Assembly (NCBI RefSeq): GCF_018986435.1
Contig: NZ_JAHMIN010000006.1
Coordinates: 83,682 to 115,793 of the forward strand
Length of the DNA: 32,112 nt
Direction of reading: 5' to 3'
From: Hahella sp. HN01
GTDB lineage: Bacteria; Pseudomonadota; Gammaproteobacteria; Pseudomonadales; Oleiphilaceae
The notes under the pieces were generated by a model. It was given only the letters and a program-made list of their open reading frames with translations, made no database searches and was not told where the DNA came from. Positions 11,573-19,184 of this stretch are shown here, piece by piece. The position numbers were made by a program, and so were the translations under genes. Each line of letters opens with the position of its first letter. The first letter of the stretch is position 1.

Positions 11573-13849
11573 TTATGCGGTTTTGCTGCGGCTGGAAATA
11601 GCGCTCTGGCTTTGACGGGAGGGCGACTGCTGCGACTTGGGCTGCGCCGGCGCGGCGCTTTCCTCGGTCTTGCTGCTGTCGCCGGCGGGCGTCTCCCGCG
11701 CAGCCAGTAATTGGAACAGAATGACAGTGATCAGATACGCGCCCCCCAATACCGCCACGCCGTGACGGATATCAGACAACCCCACTAGCCCGGCGAACAA
11801 CATCGGGCCAAGCATCTGACCGATACGGCTGGACGCCCGGAACAGGCCGAGCGCTTTGCCTTCCCCCAGTTTTTTGCTGACGTCCAGATGCAGGACGTAG
11901 GCGCTCTGGGAGGACAGCACGAAACAGTTGGATAATCCCAGCAGAATGACGGCGCAGGAGGTCGCAGCGACGCCCTGCAGGCCGATAAAAGACAGAAACG
12001 CGACGCTGCCAAGCAATCCGCCAATAAAAATGGGAATTTTCTTGCTTGGCATACGATCCGCCAGTCGTCCGACCAGAGGACCGAGAAAGGTCATGCAAAG
12101 CCCGAACAGCATCAATATCTGCCCGATCTTGGCTTCCGGCGCGCCAATGCGGCTCAGATAGACCGGCGTGAAGTAGTGCATGAAGCCAATGGCGGCGATG
12201 GCGGCGGGCAGGCTGCTGAGCAGACTGACGGCGATCACATTACGATCCCCCAGAAAGCGCCAGATGCTGATTTCCCCACTATGAGTTCCGGGGCTGGCGG
12301 CGGCCTTGGGCGCAGCGGGGCCGGATACGCCCCGTCGCAAGTAGATGACCGCATAGGCGACGACGGTGAACACCAGCAACGCGCCAGTAAGGAACACCGC
12401 CTCGTAGCCAAAGCGCTCGGCGATCAGGGCCCCGGTGGCGGCGCCGCAGATACTGCCTGAATAAAGACCGGCGAACAGATGCGCCAGCCCTTGGGTTTTA
12501 GTACGGGTGTCGGTGTGACGCACGACGAAGCCCTGCGCCGCCAGCAACGTCAGGCCGTAACCGAAGCCCAGAATGGCGCGGGACAATACGAACTGCAGCG
12601 CATCCGGCGCCTGCCAGGAGTACAGACCTCCCGCCAGCGTCAGCAACAGCCCCACTGCGAAGGGCGGTACCCAGCCTTTGCGGTCCAGCCAGGCGCCGGA
12701 AACAAAGATGGCGACGCCAACGCATAAAAACTCCACCGCAACAGGCAACCCGAGCGCAAACTCTCTGGACACGCCGGGAATGACGTCATAAAGCCGCTCC
12801 ATGTGCAAAGGCAGTATCGACATGGACAGGTCCACGCCGAATAGAAACAGGAAAATCGCCGGCCGCATGGCTTTGTACAGCTCAGATGCCGCGGGTTGGG
12901 GCGCAGAAGGCGCAGTGTCAGGGGGATGTGAGGGCTCCGCCGGCGTGCGCCCGGCGAACAAAACCACAGACATTTCCACTGCGATCAGCAAGGCGATCAA
13001 CATGATGGTGGCGTTATCCGCCACCAGCGCAATGAACTCCGCGCCGCTGTAGGCTGCGTCGCCCTGCGCCGAGGTCAGGTCAGCCTGAATGGAGAGCCAG
13101 GCGGTGACGAACAATGCTCCATGGGCGCTGGCGGCGGTGAGAATGCCGGCCCCGGCGCGTGCGAGTCGGGCGAAACGACGGGCGCCTTTACTGTCGCCTT
13201 CCTCAATCGAAGTGTTGGCGACGCGATTGAGCAAAACCAGCAGCAGCGTCATGCCCGCCAGTACGGCGAACCCCGCTGCGAATCCTCGCGCCAGACTTTC
13301 CCACACTTGACGTGCGCGCTGTTCGCCATTGGCGGCGGTAACGGCCTTGTCCAGGGTCACCATAAGGGTGACGTCAGAGTCTGGCTGCGTCGAAGAAAGA
13401 ATGATTTCGAATCGATCCTGGGTGGTTGCGTACTTCAGTTCGTCGCCAGGAAGCCGCTTTAAGCGGTAAGCATTGGGAAGGTCGGCGCCGATCTGGCTGG
13501 CGTCAGTGCTCAGGGTGACGACGCCATTCCGGGCCAGAGCAAGCTCCGGCCCGGCGAAGGAGGACGCATCGCCGGTCTGTCGGCCCATATTCTGGACGGC
13601 GGCCTTGAACACGGCGGAGGCGCGCAGTTTTTCCGACAACTCGGTTTGACGTTGACTCAAATCCTCAAGATCTGTCGTATTTTGGATACGGATCTCTTTG
13701 ATTCCCGCGTCAAACAGCGACGCGGACAGAAAGTGCTGCTCGTGCAAACGCTCGAACACAACATAAGAAAGGAAAGCGCTGAGGGGCAGTGTGAGAATCA
13801 GCAATAGCGTCATTCTTGCGGAAAACCGCATCGGGTTTAGCGCGTCCAT
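11573..13849 (-). CDS. MFS transporter fused to an N-terminal extracytoplasmic domain
   Basis: This is a 758-residue membrane protein, far longer than the usual 400-450 residues of a major facilitator. Residues 13-33 form a helix, about 34-185 a soluble extracytoplasmic domain, perhaps Cache-like, and three further helices follow to about 295. After a proline-rich linker, the MFS core starts near 328. It has the loop motif GAWLDRKG (variant of GxxxDRxGR) and a second-half copy GRLADRMPSKK. The C-terminal tail is rich in Ser, Lys and Gln. The likely role is proton-driven export or import of a small molecule, with the N-terminal domain sensing or binding it. It lies between the DapF-like epimerase gene (77-base gap) and the unknown 501-residue gene (13-base gap), so all three probably share a transcript. 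Confidence 0.85.
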   Translation of the reverse strand: MDALNPMRFSARMTLLLILTLPLSAFLSYVVFERLHEQHFLSASLFDAGIKEIRIQNTTDLEDLSQRQTELSEKLRASAVFKAAVQNMGRQTGDASSFAGPELALARNGVVTLSTDASQIGADLPNAYRLKRLPGDELKYATTQDRFEIILSSTQPDSDVTLMVTLDKAVTAANGEQRARQVWESLARGFAAGFAVLAGMTLLLVLLNRVANTSIEEGDSKGARRFARLARAGAGILTAASAHGALFVTAWLSIQADLTSAQGDAAYSGAEFIALVADNATIMLIALLIAVEMSVVLFAGRTPAEPSHPPDTAPSAPQPAASELYKAMRPAIFLFLFGVDLSMSILPLHMERLYDVIPGVSREFALGLPVAVEFLCVGVAIFVSGAWLDRKGWVPPFAVGLLLTLAGGLYSWQAPDALQFVLSRAILGFGYGLTLLAAQGFVVRHTDTRTKTQGLAHLFAGLYSGSICGAATGALIAERFGYEAVFLTGALLVFTVVAYAVIYLRRGVSGPAAPKAAASPGTHSGEISIWRFLGDRNVIAVSLLSSLPAAIAAIGFMHYFTPVYLSRIGAPEAKIGQILMLFGLCMTFLGPLVGRLADRMPSKKIPIFIGGLLGSVAFLSFIGLQGVAATSCAVILLGLSNCFVLSSQSAYVLHLDVSKKLGEGKALGLFRASSRIGQMLGPMLFAGLVGLSDIRHGVAVLGGAYLITVILFQLLAARETPAGDSSKTEESAAPAQPKSQQSPSRQSQSAISSRSKTA

Positions 13850-13926
13850 TTAGTGACGGTCCTCATAGCTAAGTGTGGCGATCGTAACTCATTGAAATAC
13901 CTCCAGGCTACTACGGAAAAATCAGA

Positions 13927-15171
13927 TTACTGCTTAGTCATCAAACGCTTACGGATGATGGACGAATTCGCCGCCTCCAGGGTGAGCTGCTGTTTGTATA
14001 AGCGCGCTTCGCTTTCCGCCATCAGGTACTCGTTGGCGGTTGGCGCCACCACATTGATCGGCTGCATACGGTATTGGCCTTCAAACAACATGTAAGGCTT
14101 GGTCGTCAGCACCCAACCGTTTTCCGTCTGCTGAATATTGATCACCGCATCGGGATCTTCCTCCCGGCAGCGGATAGGCAGCAGGTTGATGTTGGTGATC
14201 GGCATGGAGAACAACTGTTGCACCACGTAGGCCACCGCCAGAGCGCCGGTGCTGCAGGCCAGGGTCTCACGATTGATGCCGCGTTCGAAGCAACGGTTGG
14301 AGACGGAGTCCAGGTTGTGGATACGGGCGAAGTTGACGCTGACGCCTTCAGGGAAAATGTGTCGGCAGCGGCTGTTAATAAAAGAACCGATGCGATGCAC
14401 CAGCCAGGCGCCCAGACCGCGGCGTCTGTCTTCCGGCGCATGACCTTCAGGCGTGGCGCCGAAAATGAAGTTGGCCAGCTCAGGCACTGAGAAGTCATGA
14501 TCCGGGAAAATCACCAGATGGGGTTCACCGGTGAACACCAGATAGCCTTTAATGGTCAGCGTGGATTCATCCGTATAGGGCTTCAGATCGTCGCGACGGA
14601 ACTGAATGGTGAGTTCCTCGATAACGTCGATCGTGTCGTCCAGCGGATGCAGGCTGTCGCGGTTGACCAACTGGGTTGGCGTATGGCGAGGCATGCCCAG
14701 GTTAACCCAGCTGCCGTCGTAACCGAGGCTGCCGATGGAAATAATGTTGGGCGTTGACAACGGGATTTCAGTGGCGATATTGGACACTGTCACGCCGTGC
14801 TTGCGGCGCAAAAAGTCAGCGATGCATATCAAGCCATTGCCGCAGCAGGCGGCTTCTTCGCCGTTGGGCTCAAACATTCTGAAAACATAGTCCGCAGCGG
14901 ATAAATCCGGCTTTGCGTCCCAGTAGTTTCTATCCTTAGCGATCGCGTCCAGCGTCCGTGCATTTGATCGTTGCACTACCAGCAGATTGTCGCAACCAAT
15001 GCCAAAAGTCGTGCTTGTGGCCTTGGGAGCGAAAGCCGACCATTCCATTTCAGCCAATACGCTGTCCTCGGTAGCGTCAACAATAACGAAGTTATTGCCG
15101 CAGGAAGTGTATTTGACGAAGGGAACAGTTTTCGCGGCTACGTCTGCTGTTTCGTTCTTATCTATGAACAT
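13927..15171 (-). CDS. DapF-like amino acid epimerase/racemase with altered pocket
   Basis: This 414-residue protein belongs to the cofactor-independent diaminopimelate epimerase fold. Both catalytic cysteines are present: C110 in CCGNG and C306 in ACSTGA. Other family blocks are SCGNNFVIVDA, FGIGCDN, FPEGVSVNF and CFERGINRETLACS. DapF is normally about 275 residues; this one has a long insertion before FPEGV and extensions at both ends. The usual GNPH substrate block reads GEPH (E216), which argues against meso-diaminopimelate as substrate. Relatives such as the staphylopine histidine racemase CntK show that the fold can serve specialised metabolism. GAGG lies nine bases before the ATG at 15171. 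An in-frame GTG at 15186 is the alternative start and overlaps the stop of a 79-codon ORF. First gene of the three-gene leftward operon. Confidence 0.85.
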   Translation of the reverse strand: MFIDKNETADVAAKTVPFVKYTSCGNNFVIVDATEDSVLAEMEWSAFAPKATSTTFGIGCDNLLVVQRSNARTLDAIAKDRNYWDAKPDLSAADYVFRMFEPNGEEAACCGNGLICIADFLRRKHGVTVSNIATEIPLSTPNIISIGSLGYDGSWVNLGMPRHTPTQLVNRDSLHPLDDTIDVIEELTIQFRRDDLKPYTDESTLTIKGYLVFTGEPHLVIFPDHDFSVPELANFIFGATPEGHAPEDRRRGLGAWLVHRIGSFINSRCRHIFPEGVSVNFARIHNLDSVSNRCFERGINRETLACSTGALAVAYVVQQLFSMPITNINLLPIRCREEDPDAVINIQQTENGWVLTTKPYMLFEGQYRMQPINVVAPTANEYLMAESEARLYKQQLTLEAANSSIIRKRLMTKQ

Positions 15172-15186
15172 CTGGAGTGACCTCAC

Positions 15187-15550
15187 TTGGTGACAAACAG
15201 TACAAATCCGCCATAGAAAATAGCATGGTCTAAATTCTTCGCCATTGCATAACGGCGATAATTGGAAATGATTAGTAAACTTAGATTATTAACTGTGATC
15301 GCGAAGGGCGCGAGGAAGTGATGGAAGTTTTGTGAGACATGTATTGTCAAATTCTGATACATAAGACGATTCAGCTCCCTATCTGTGTATCCGGACGGGG
15401 GATATTGCTTGCAAATTTCCACACAGGCTTACAGTCATTTGCGTTCGCTCTGCTATATCTTAGCGGCCTGCTGACATTCTGCAGTTGTGAGCGGTAAGCT
15501 AATTTTTATTATGATTATCGGCGACGCCCGCATAGCCGAAGGAGTCTGAC
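15187..15550. other. Divergent intergenic region between epimerase operon and dioxygenase
   Basis: This 364-base, AT-rich gap separates the leftward epimerase operon from the rightward dioxygenase. It holds the candidate dioxygenase promoter at 15485-15512. A perfect leftward TTGACA at 15345-15350 has no matching -10. A 79-codon leftward ORF (15183-15422) overlaps the GTG alternative start of the epimerase by four bases; its composition is not convincing and I do not call it a gene. Confidence 0.6.
15485..15512 (+). promoter_or_regulatory. Candidate sigma-70 promoter for the PhyH dioxygenase
   Basis: TTGTGA (15485-15490) and TATTAT (15507-15512) are separated by 16 bases. The start of transcription would fall near 15519, giving a leader of about 30 bases before the ATG at 15551. 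Confidence 0.45.
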
Positions 15551-16360
15551 ATGCTGAGCTTGTACGCTAAAGATTCAATGGTGGATTTTTTAGTACAGAA
15601 ATTGGACTACAAAATTCGTTGCGCGCTTTCCCCCTTTCCGGTGGCGAAGGAGTACAAAGCGCACCTGGACACCTTGAACAGGGACGGTTGTGTGGTATTC
15701 GAGGAATACTTTTCGCCGGAGCAGGTGGACGAGTTCCTGGAGGATATAGAGGCCGCCAAGAGACGTCAGGATCTTACCCTTGTCGCCAATGGCCACATCG
15801 ATACGGGTATTTCGCGGGTTTATGATGTCGCCACTGTGGCGCCAATGACCCGTAAGATTTTTGAGGACCCGATGATCCTCAGCCTGATCAAAGGCTATTG
15901 CTCCAGTAAGTGTGAGCTGCTGAAAACGTTCTATGAAGAGAAGAGGGAAGTGGGGACATCCTCCCAGTCCAACCACCACCACTTTGACGACTGGCGTCAT
16001 CGCATTAAAGTGTGGGTGTACCTGACTGATGTAACAGAAAACCAGGCGCCGACTACGATTACCCTGGGCAGCCACAAGAACCATTTATGGCGTTACTGGC
16101 CGGAATACAATTACTTTCTGCACTTCCGCACGGACGAAAATAACCGCTACACAGAAATGACCGACTATTCCGGCATGTTCTGGCCCCATGAAGCGGCGAC
16201 GATTCGAAAACTTTGGAAATATAAAGAAAAGACCATTACTGGCAAGAAAGGGACGATGTTTATCTTCGATTCCCGCGCATTACACCGCTCAACCGTATTG
16301 AAAGAAGGCGAACGCAAGATTATTACCGGTTATTACACTTATAAAGGTCTGGGCCTGTAG
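15551..16360 (+). CDS. Phytanoyl-CoA dioxygenase (PhyH) family Fe(II)/2-oxoglutarate oxygenase
   Basis: This 269-residue cytoplasmic enzyme has the PhyH jelly-roll signature. The iron ligands are visible as H144-x-D146 (in NHHHFDDW) and the distal H245 (RALHRST); a following arginine in the GERK segment may bind 2-oxoglutarate. The family hydroxylates or otherwise oxidises small substrates, including free amino acids, with 2-oxoglutarate, O2 and Fe(II). A good AGGAG site sits six bases before the ATG. The gene is divergent from the epimerase/MFS operon and shares its intergenic region. Oxidation of an epimerised amino acid is therefore a reasonable, unproven, role. It is not a fatty-acid phytanoyl enzyme as far as context shows. 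Confidence 0.85.
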   Translation: MLSLYAKDSMVDFLVQKLDYKIRCALSPFPVAKEYKAHLDTLNRDGCVVFEEYFSPEQVDEFLEDIEAAKRRQDLTLVANGHIDTGISRVYDVATVAPMTRKIFEDPMILSLIKGYCSSKCELLKTFYEEKREVGTSSQSNHHHFDDWRHRIKVWVYLTDVTENQAPTTITLGSHKNHLWRYWPEYNYFLHFRTDENNRYTEMTDYSGMFWPHEAATIRKLWKYKEKTITGKKGTMFIFDSRALHRSTVLKEGERKIITGYYTYKGLGL

Positions 16361-16463
16361 CCGAACCGAACCGTCTAAAAGACAAGTTCAGGATAAAGAA
16401 AGCGACGCGATGTAACACAGGAACGCGAAGCGGATAAAACGGGTAATTAAGACCAGGCGCTGA

Positions 16464-16518
16464 AAAAAAGCCGCTCCCGACAATGAATAAGTAGCAAACC
16501 GTAATGCGTCGGGAGCGG
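16464..16518 (-). terminator. Rho-independent terminator of the lipoprotein pair
   Basis: In the leftward direction, an 11-bp perfect stem (GTCGGGAGCGG at 16508-16518 with CCGCTCCCGAC at 16471-16481) encloses 26 bases. It is followed at once by C and seven Ts (16463-16470 read leftward). It lies just past the stop of the gene at 16542. Confidence 0.85.
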
Positions 16519-16541
16519 TCGATCGAAATCGTTGAAAGGGG

Positions 16542-17423
16542 CTATTGCGCGGAGACAATCTCTCCTTTGCGGCGTTGAACTTTAAATTCGCCTCTAATGT
16601 CGCCTTGCGCGTACCTGACCCAGCCGGTGTCGATGGCGTCGACAGTCGGCAGCTCCCGCACGAAAAGGTCCGCAGAGTCTTGTGCGCCAGCCAGTACGGC
16701 GAAATCGCCTTTTCCCACCACGTTCAGCCAGATCCCGCCATCGGGATTAACTTTCATCAGATTGGGCGAGTTCTTTTGCGGCCTGATGAAATCATGAGAC
16801 CCGTCGCCACTGAGGTGATAGGTCGTTCCGTCCACGGTCATCGCCATGCCTGGAAGCAGATCGATACGCAAGTCCAGCGGATACTGATCCTGTGTCAATG
16901 TACCGACAGACATGCGCAGCTTGCCGGAGAAGTTGAACGCCTTGCCGTCGATGTTGAGCGCGACATTATCATAGGTGGCGCTCACCTCATCGGTATTGGG
17001 CGTCCACAGGGTTTCCGACCACATTTCCAGGTCGCGGACGCCGCTGACGAACTCAACGAGGCCATCCACTCCGACGTTCAGCACACAGCCGTGAAAGCGC
17101 TGGCTGTAGAGTTTTTTCACCCTGCGACCGTCGTTGCGTTCGCCTTTGTAAGTGATGTCGTAATAGCCGCCGTTGGGGCAGTTGGTGGTGACCTCCGTCT
17201 GTATCCCGTCGGGGAGATCCGCGGACGCGTTCTGCATGGCGGAGAAGCTATACAGACGACTCTCGGCGATGGTCACATAGGATACGTGATACGCCTTGCG
17301 CGCCAGGGACGCCAGTTCGTTGCGTTGACTGTCTTCGGAAGAGGAGGCGGAGCCCCCTCCGCCGCAGCCGGAGAGCATGGCCATGCCTGCAACGAGACTT
17401 ATTGTGCGTAGGAATAATCTCAT
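16542..17423 (-). CDS. Poly-glycine lipoprotein, paralogue of its neighbour
   Basis: A 293-residue predicted lipoprotein of unknown function. The signal peptide ends in the lipobox LSGC with lipidated C20, followed by a glycine run and a serine-rich spacer that would hold the domain away from the membrane. It shares with the next upstream gene a pattern of ARxAYxxxYV, RLYSF, CPxGGYY, FxxC and VSGxRD, so the two are diverged duplicates. Two mature cysteines (in NCPNGGYY and FHGC) have counterparts in the neighbour and could form a disulfide. GAGG lies nine bases before the ATG. The gap to the upstream gene is 22 bases, so they form an operon ending at the terminator near 16464-16518. No known domain recognised. 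Confidence 0.8.
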   Translation of the reverse strand: MRLFLRTISLVAGMAMLSGCGGGGSASSSEDSQRNELASLARKAYHVSYVTIAESRLYSFSAMQNASADLPDGIQTEVTTNCPNGGYYDITYKGERNDGRRVKKLYSQRFHGCVLNVGVDGLVEFVSGVRDLEMWSETLWTPNTDEVSATYDNVALNIDGKAFNFSGKLRMSVGTLTQDQYPLDLRIDLLPGMAMTVDGTTYHLSGDGSHDFIRPQKNSPNLMKVNPDGGIWLNVVGKGDFAVLAGAQDSADLFVRELPTVDAIDTGWVRYAQGDIRGEFKVQRRKGEIVSAQ

Positions 17424-17445
17424 GGCTCACCGCCTCAAATTTTAA

Positions 17446-18342
17446 TTAGAAGTCATTGAAATGATCATTGAGACGAGAGACGACAGAGCGCCCGCCCAGG
17501 CCTTTATTGGTGGTGAAAATCACTCTTCCTTTATCCATCTCGAATAGAGAGTCGCGTTCAACGCCAAATACGCCGGTTTCTCCCTCTTTAACGCCTGGAT
17601 AGACCAGCACTTGTTTAAGTGAAAGACTTTCCAGCAGGATGCTGCCGTCGGTTTTCACTTTCATGAGGTTTGGCAAAACACCATTTGGCTTGATAGTGAA
17701 TTGGACAGGAGAAAGGCTCTTATGCATATCGTTCAAAGTGAAAAACGCTTCAGAAAGGAGCGTGACGTTACCGCCAAGAGTAACTTCCATCTTGAATGGA
17801 TAGTTACCGTCTTCATTGGTGCGAGAGACTTTGGTCGTAATAGTGCCCGAGTACTCCAGCGGCAAACCATCGATAGTGACGTTGACGTCGTTGTTGACGG
17901 ACTCTGTCGTCAGTTCAAGGACGTCGCCCTCTGGCAGTATGAACGAAATGTCGCGGGAGCCGCTGACGTAAGTGATGGTGTCCATGAGGCCATAGTCCAT
18001 AGAGCAGCTGTAAAACTTCTGCGTAAATGTGCTCGTTTTATCCTTAAGCGACTTGAACTCCGCCGTGTAATAACCGCCTTTGGGGCAGGTGACGGTTTTC
18101 GCGCCATCTAACAGACCAGGCAGCTTGTTATCTCTTAGCTCAACTGCGTGGAAGCTGTACAGTCTCGCATCCGCCAGGGGCACGTAAGTGATAGCGTACG
18201 CCTGTCTGGCGAGTGAGAATTCATACGCACTGATTGTGTTATTTGCTGTTGATCCATTACCCGATGAGGAGCCGCCGCCCCCACCGCCACATCCTGTGAG
18301 CAAAGCCAAAACCGATACCAAAGCAATGCTACGTGTTTTCAT
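17446..18342 (-). CDS. Poly-glycine lipoprotein, first of a paralogous pair
   Basis: A 298-residue predicted lipoprotein of unknown function. Lipobox LLTGC with C18 is followed by six glycines and a Ser/Gly/Asn linker. The body matches the downstream gene in ARQAYAITYV, ARLYSF, CPKGGYY, FYSC and YVSGSRD, and reads like a beta-rich secreted domain. Aspartate after the lipidated cysteine, the classical inner-membrane retention signal, is absent, so outer-membrane localisation is likely. It is first in a two-gene leftward operon. Its ribosome binding site is weak (TGGAAAT). The upstream region contains a direct repeat at 18380-18398. Confidence 0.8.
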   Translation of the reverse strand: MKTRSIALVSVLALLTGCGGGGGGSSSGNGSTANNTISAYEFSLARQAYAITYVPLADARLYSFHAVELRDNKLPGLLDGAKTVTCPKGGYYTAEFKSLKDKTSTFTQKFYSCSMDYGLMDTITYVSGSRDISFILPEGDVLELTTESVNNDVNVTIDGLPLEYSGTITTKVSRTNEDGNYPFKMEVTLGGNVTLLSEAFFTLNDMHKSLSPVQFTIKPNGVLPNLMKVKTDGSILLESLSLKQVLVYPGVKEGETGVFGVERDSLFEMDKGRVIFTTNKGLGGRSVVSRLNDHFNDF

Positions 18343-18379
18343 TCGTTATAATTTCCAGAGAACCAAAATAGAGATGTAT

Positions 18380-18398
18380 ACCGCGCACTAACCGCGCA
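18380..18398. repeat. Short direct repeat ACCGCGCA with 11-base period
   Basis: ACCGCGCA occurs at 18380-18387 and 18391-18398, one helical turn apart. It lies about 40-60 bases before the start of the lipoprotein at 18342, where a regulator could bind. Confidence 0.35.
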
Positions 18399-18513
18399 GC
18401 CCTTGTTACCAGGGAGTTGAACTTTAATTACCTTTCTGTAACACATCCCATACGTAAAATTACTAAAACGTTTAAGCTGGTATGCGCTATGCTTATTGAA
18501 AGAAACGAGAGGT

Positions 18514-18550
18514 GGAAAGGCTTTCAAGTTATGAAAGCGTTTCCTTTTTT
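18514..18550 (+). terminator. Strong orphan rho-independent terminator
   Basis: A 13-position stem (GGAAA-G-GCTTTCA with TGAAAGC-G-TTTCC, one G/G mismatch), a 5-base loop and six Ts form a textbook rightward terminator. The nearest gene to the left is transcribed away from it, so it must end a small RNA or attenuate the leader of the gene at 18717. Confidence 0.75.
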
Positions 18551-18716
18551 ATAAATTTACACTGTTAAGTTTTATATTAAAAATGTGACCTGTGTCGCAA
18601 AAAGTGATGGACGGGATTCAACCAAAGGATTAATAATCTAATCATATGGAGTAATGCCGTTCGAAGATCTTGGAACAACCAGGAAGCGCTTTTGCGGTTT
18701 ACAAGGAAAGGACACC

Positions 18717-19085
18717 ATGAAAACAATATCGCTATGGCTCTTATTGTTATTGGCGTGGGACGCGGAGGCGGCTTATGTCACCTCTACGGACTCTGCGGAG
18801 TACGATCTTAAACGCCCCCTCGAAAGCATGAATATCAAGTATGCCTATGAAGAGCCGCAGCTTGATCGCTTGCCAGCAGGCAAGTGCGGAATCGGCGGTG
18901 GGCTATACGTCAACACAGACTTCTGCAAGACCTCCGACCTTGCGTCGACTGGCGCTGCGATCACGGCGACAGAGTCGGTGTCAGGCGCCTCGGCGTCCGC
19001 CAATCCGACCGTGGCGGCGGTGTTCGGGCTCAGCCTTATCGGCTTGGGATTATTGGGTTTGGGAGCGCTGCAAATACGGTCATAA
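18717..19085 (+). CDS. Small secreted protein with PEP-CTERM-like C-terminal anchor
   Basis: The predicted product has 122 residues. The N-terminus is a signal peptide (core ISLWLLLLLAWDAEA). The mature part has two cysteines (KCGIGGG and DFCK), which may form a disulfide. The C-terminus is Ala/Ser-rich, then a hydrophobic helix (VFGLSLIGLGLLGLGAL) and a final QIRS. The tail strongly resembles the membrane helix of PEP-CTERM sorting signals, but neither the PEP motif nor a rich arginine cluster is present. I chose the ATG at 18717 because AAGGAAAGG precedes it; the frame is open 21 codons further up to 18654. Function unknown. Confidence 0.72.
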   Translation: MKTISLWLLLLLAWDAEAAYVTSTDSAEYDLKRPLESMNIKYAYEEPQLDRLPAGKCGIGGGLYVNTDFCKTSDLASTGAAITATESVSGASASANPTVAAVFGLSLIGLGLLGLGALQIRS

Positions 19086-19184
19086 GAGATAACAAACCGT
19101 TTCCCTAATTTACCAAATCCTCGCTTACTATCCGGGGACTGAGGCCTAGACTTGAATCACAATCAGGTGAAAGAGGGTGATTCT

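Larger units (their letters stand above)
18343..18716. other. Structured AT-rich intergenic region between divergent genes
   Basis: This 374-base gap separates the leftward lipoprotein pair from the rightward small secreted protein. It contains a rightward TATAAT at 18347-18352 with no good -35. It also holds an 8-base direct repeat at 18380-18398, a TGTTAC/GTAACA inverted repeat (18404-18443) and a strong rightward terminator at 18514-18550 with no gene in front of it. A small RNA or a long regulated leader is possible. Confidence 0.6.

Noticed and set aside
15345-15350. Perfect leftward TTGACA upstream of the epimerase operon
   Set aside because: No -10-like hexamer at 15-19 bases spacing.
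16545-17411. 288-codon ORF opposite the second poly-glycine lipoprotein
   Set aside because: Antisense to a gene with a clear lipobox, paralogue and terminator.
18343-18716. Possible cyclic-di-GMP (GEMM) riboswitch, given the cyclic-di-GMP gene in the window
   Set aside because: The conserved core segments of GEMM-I could not be found in either strand by eye.
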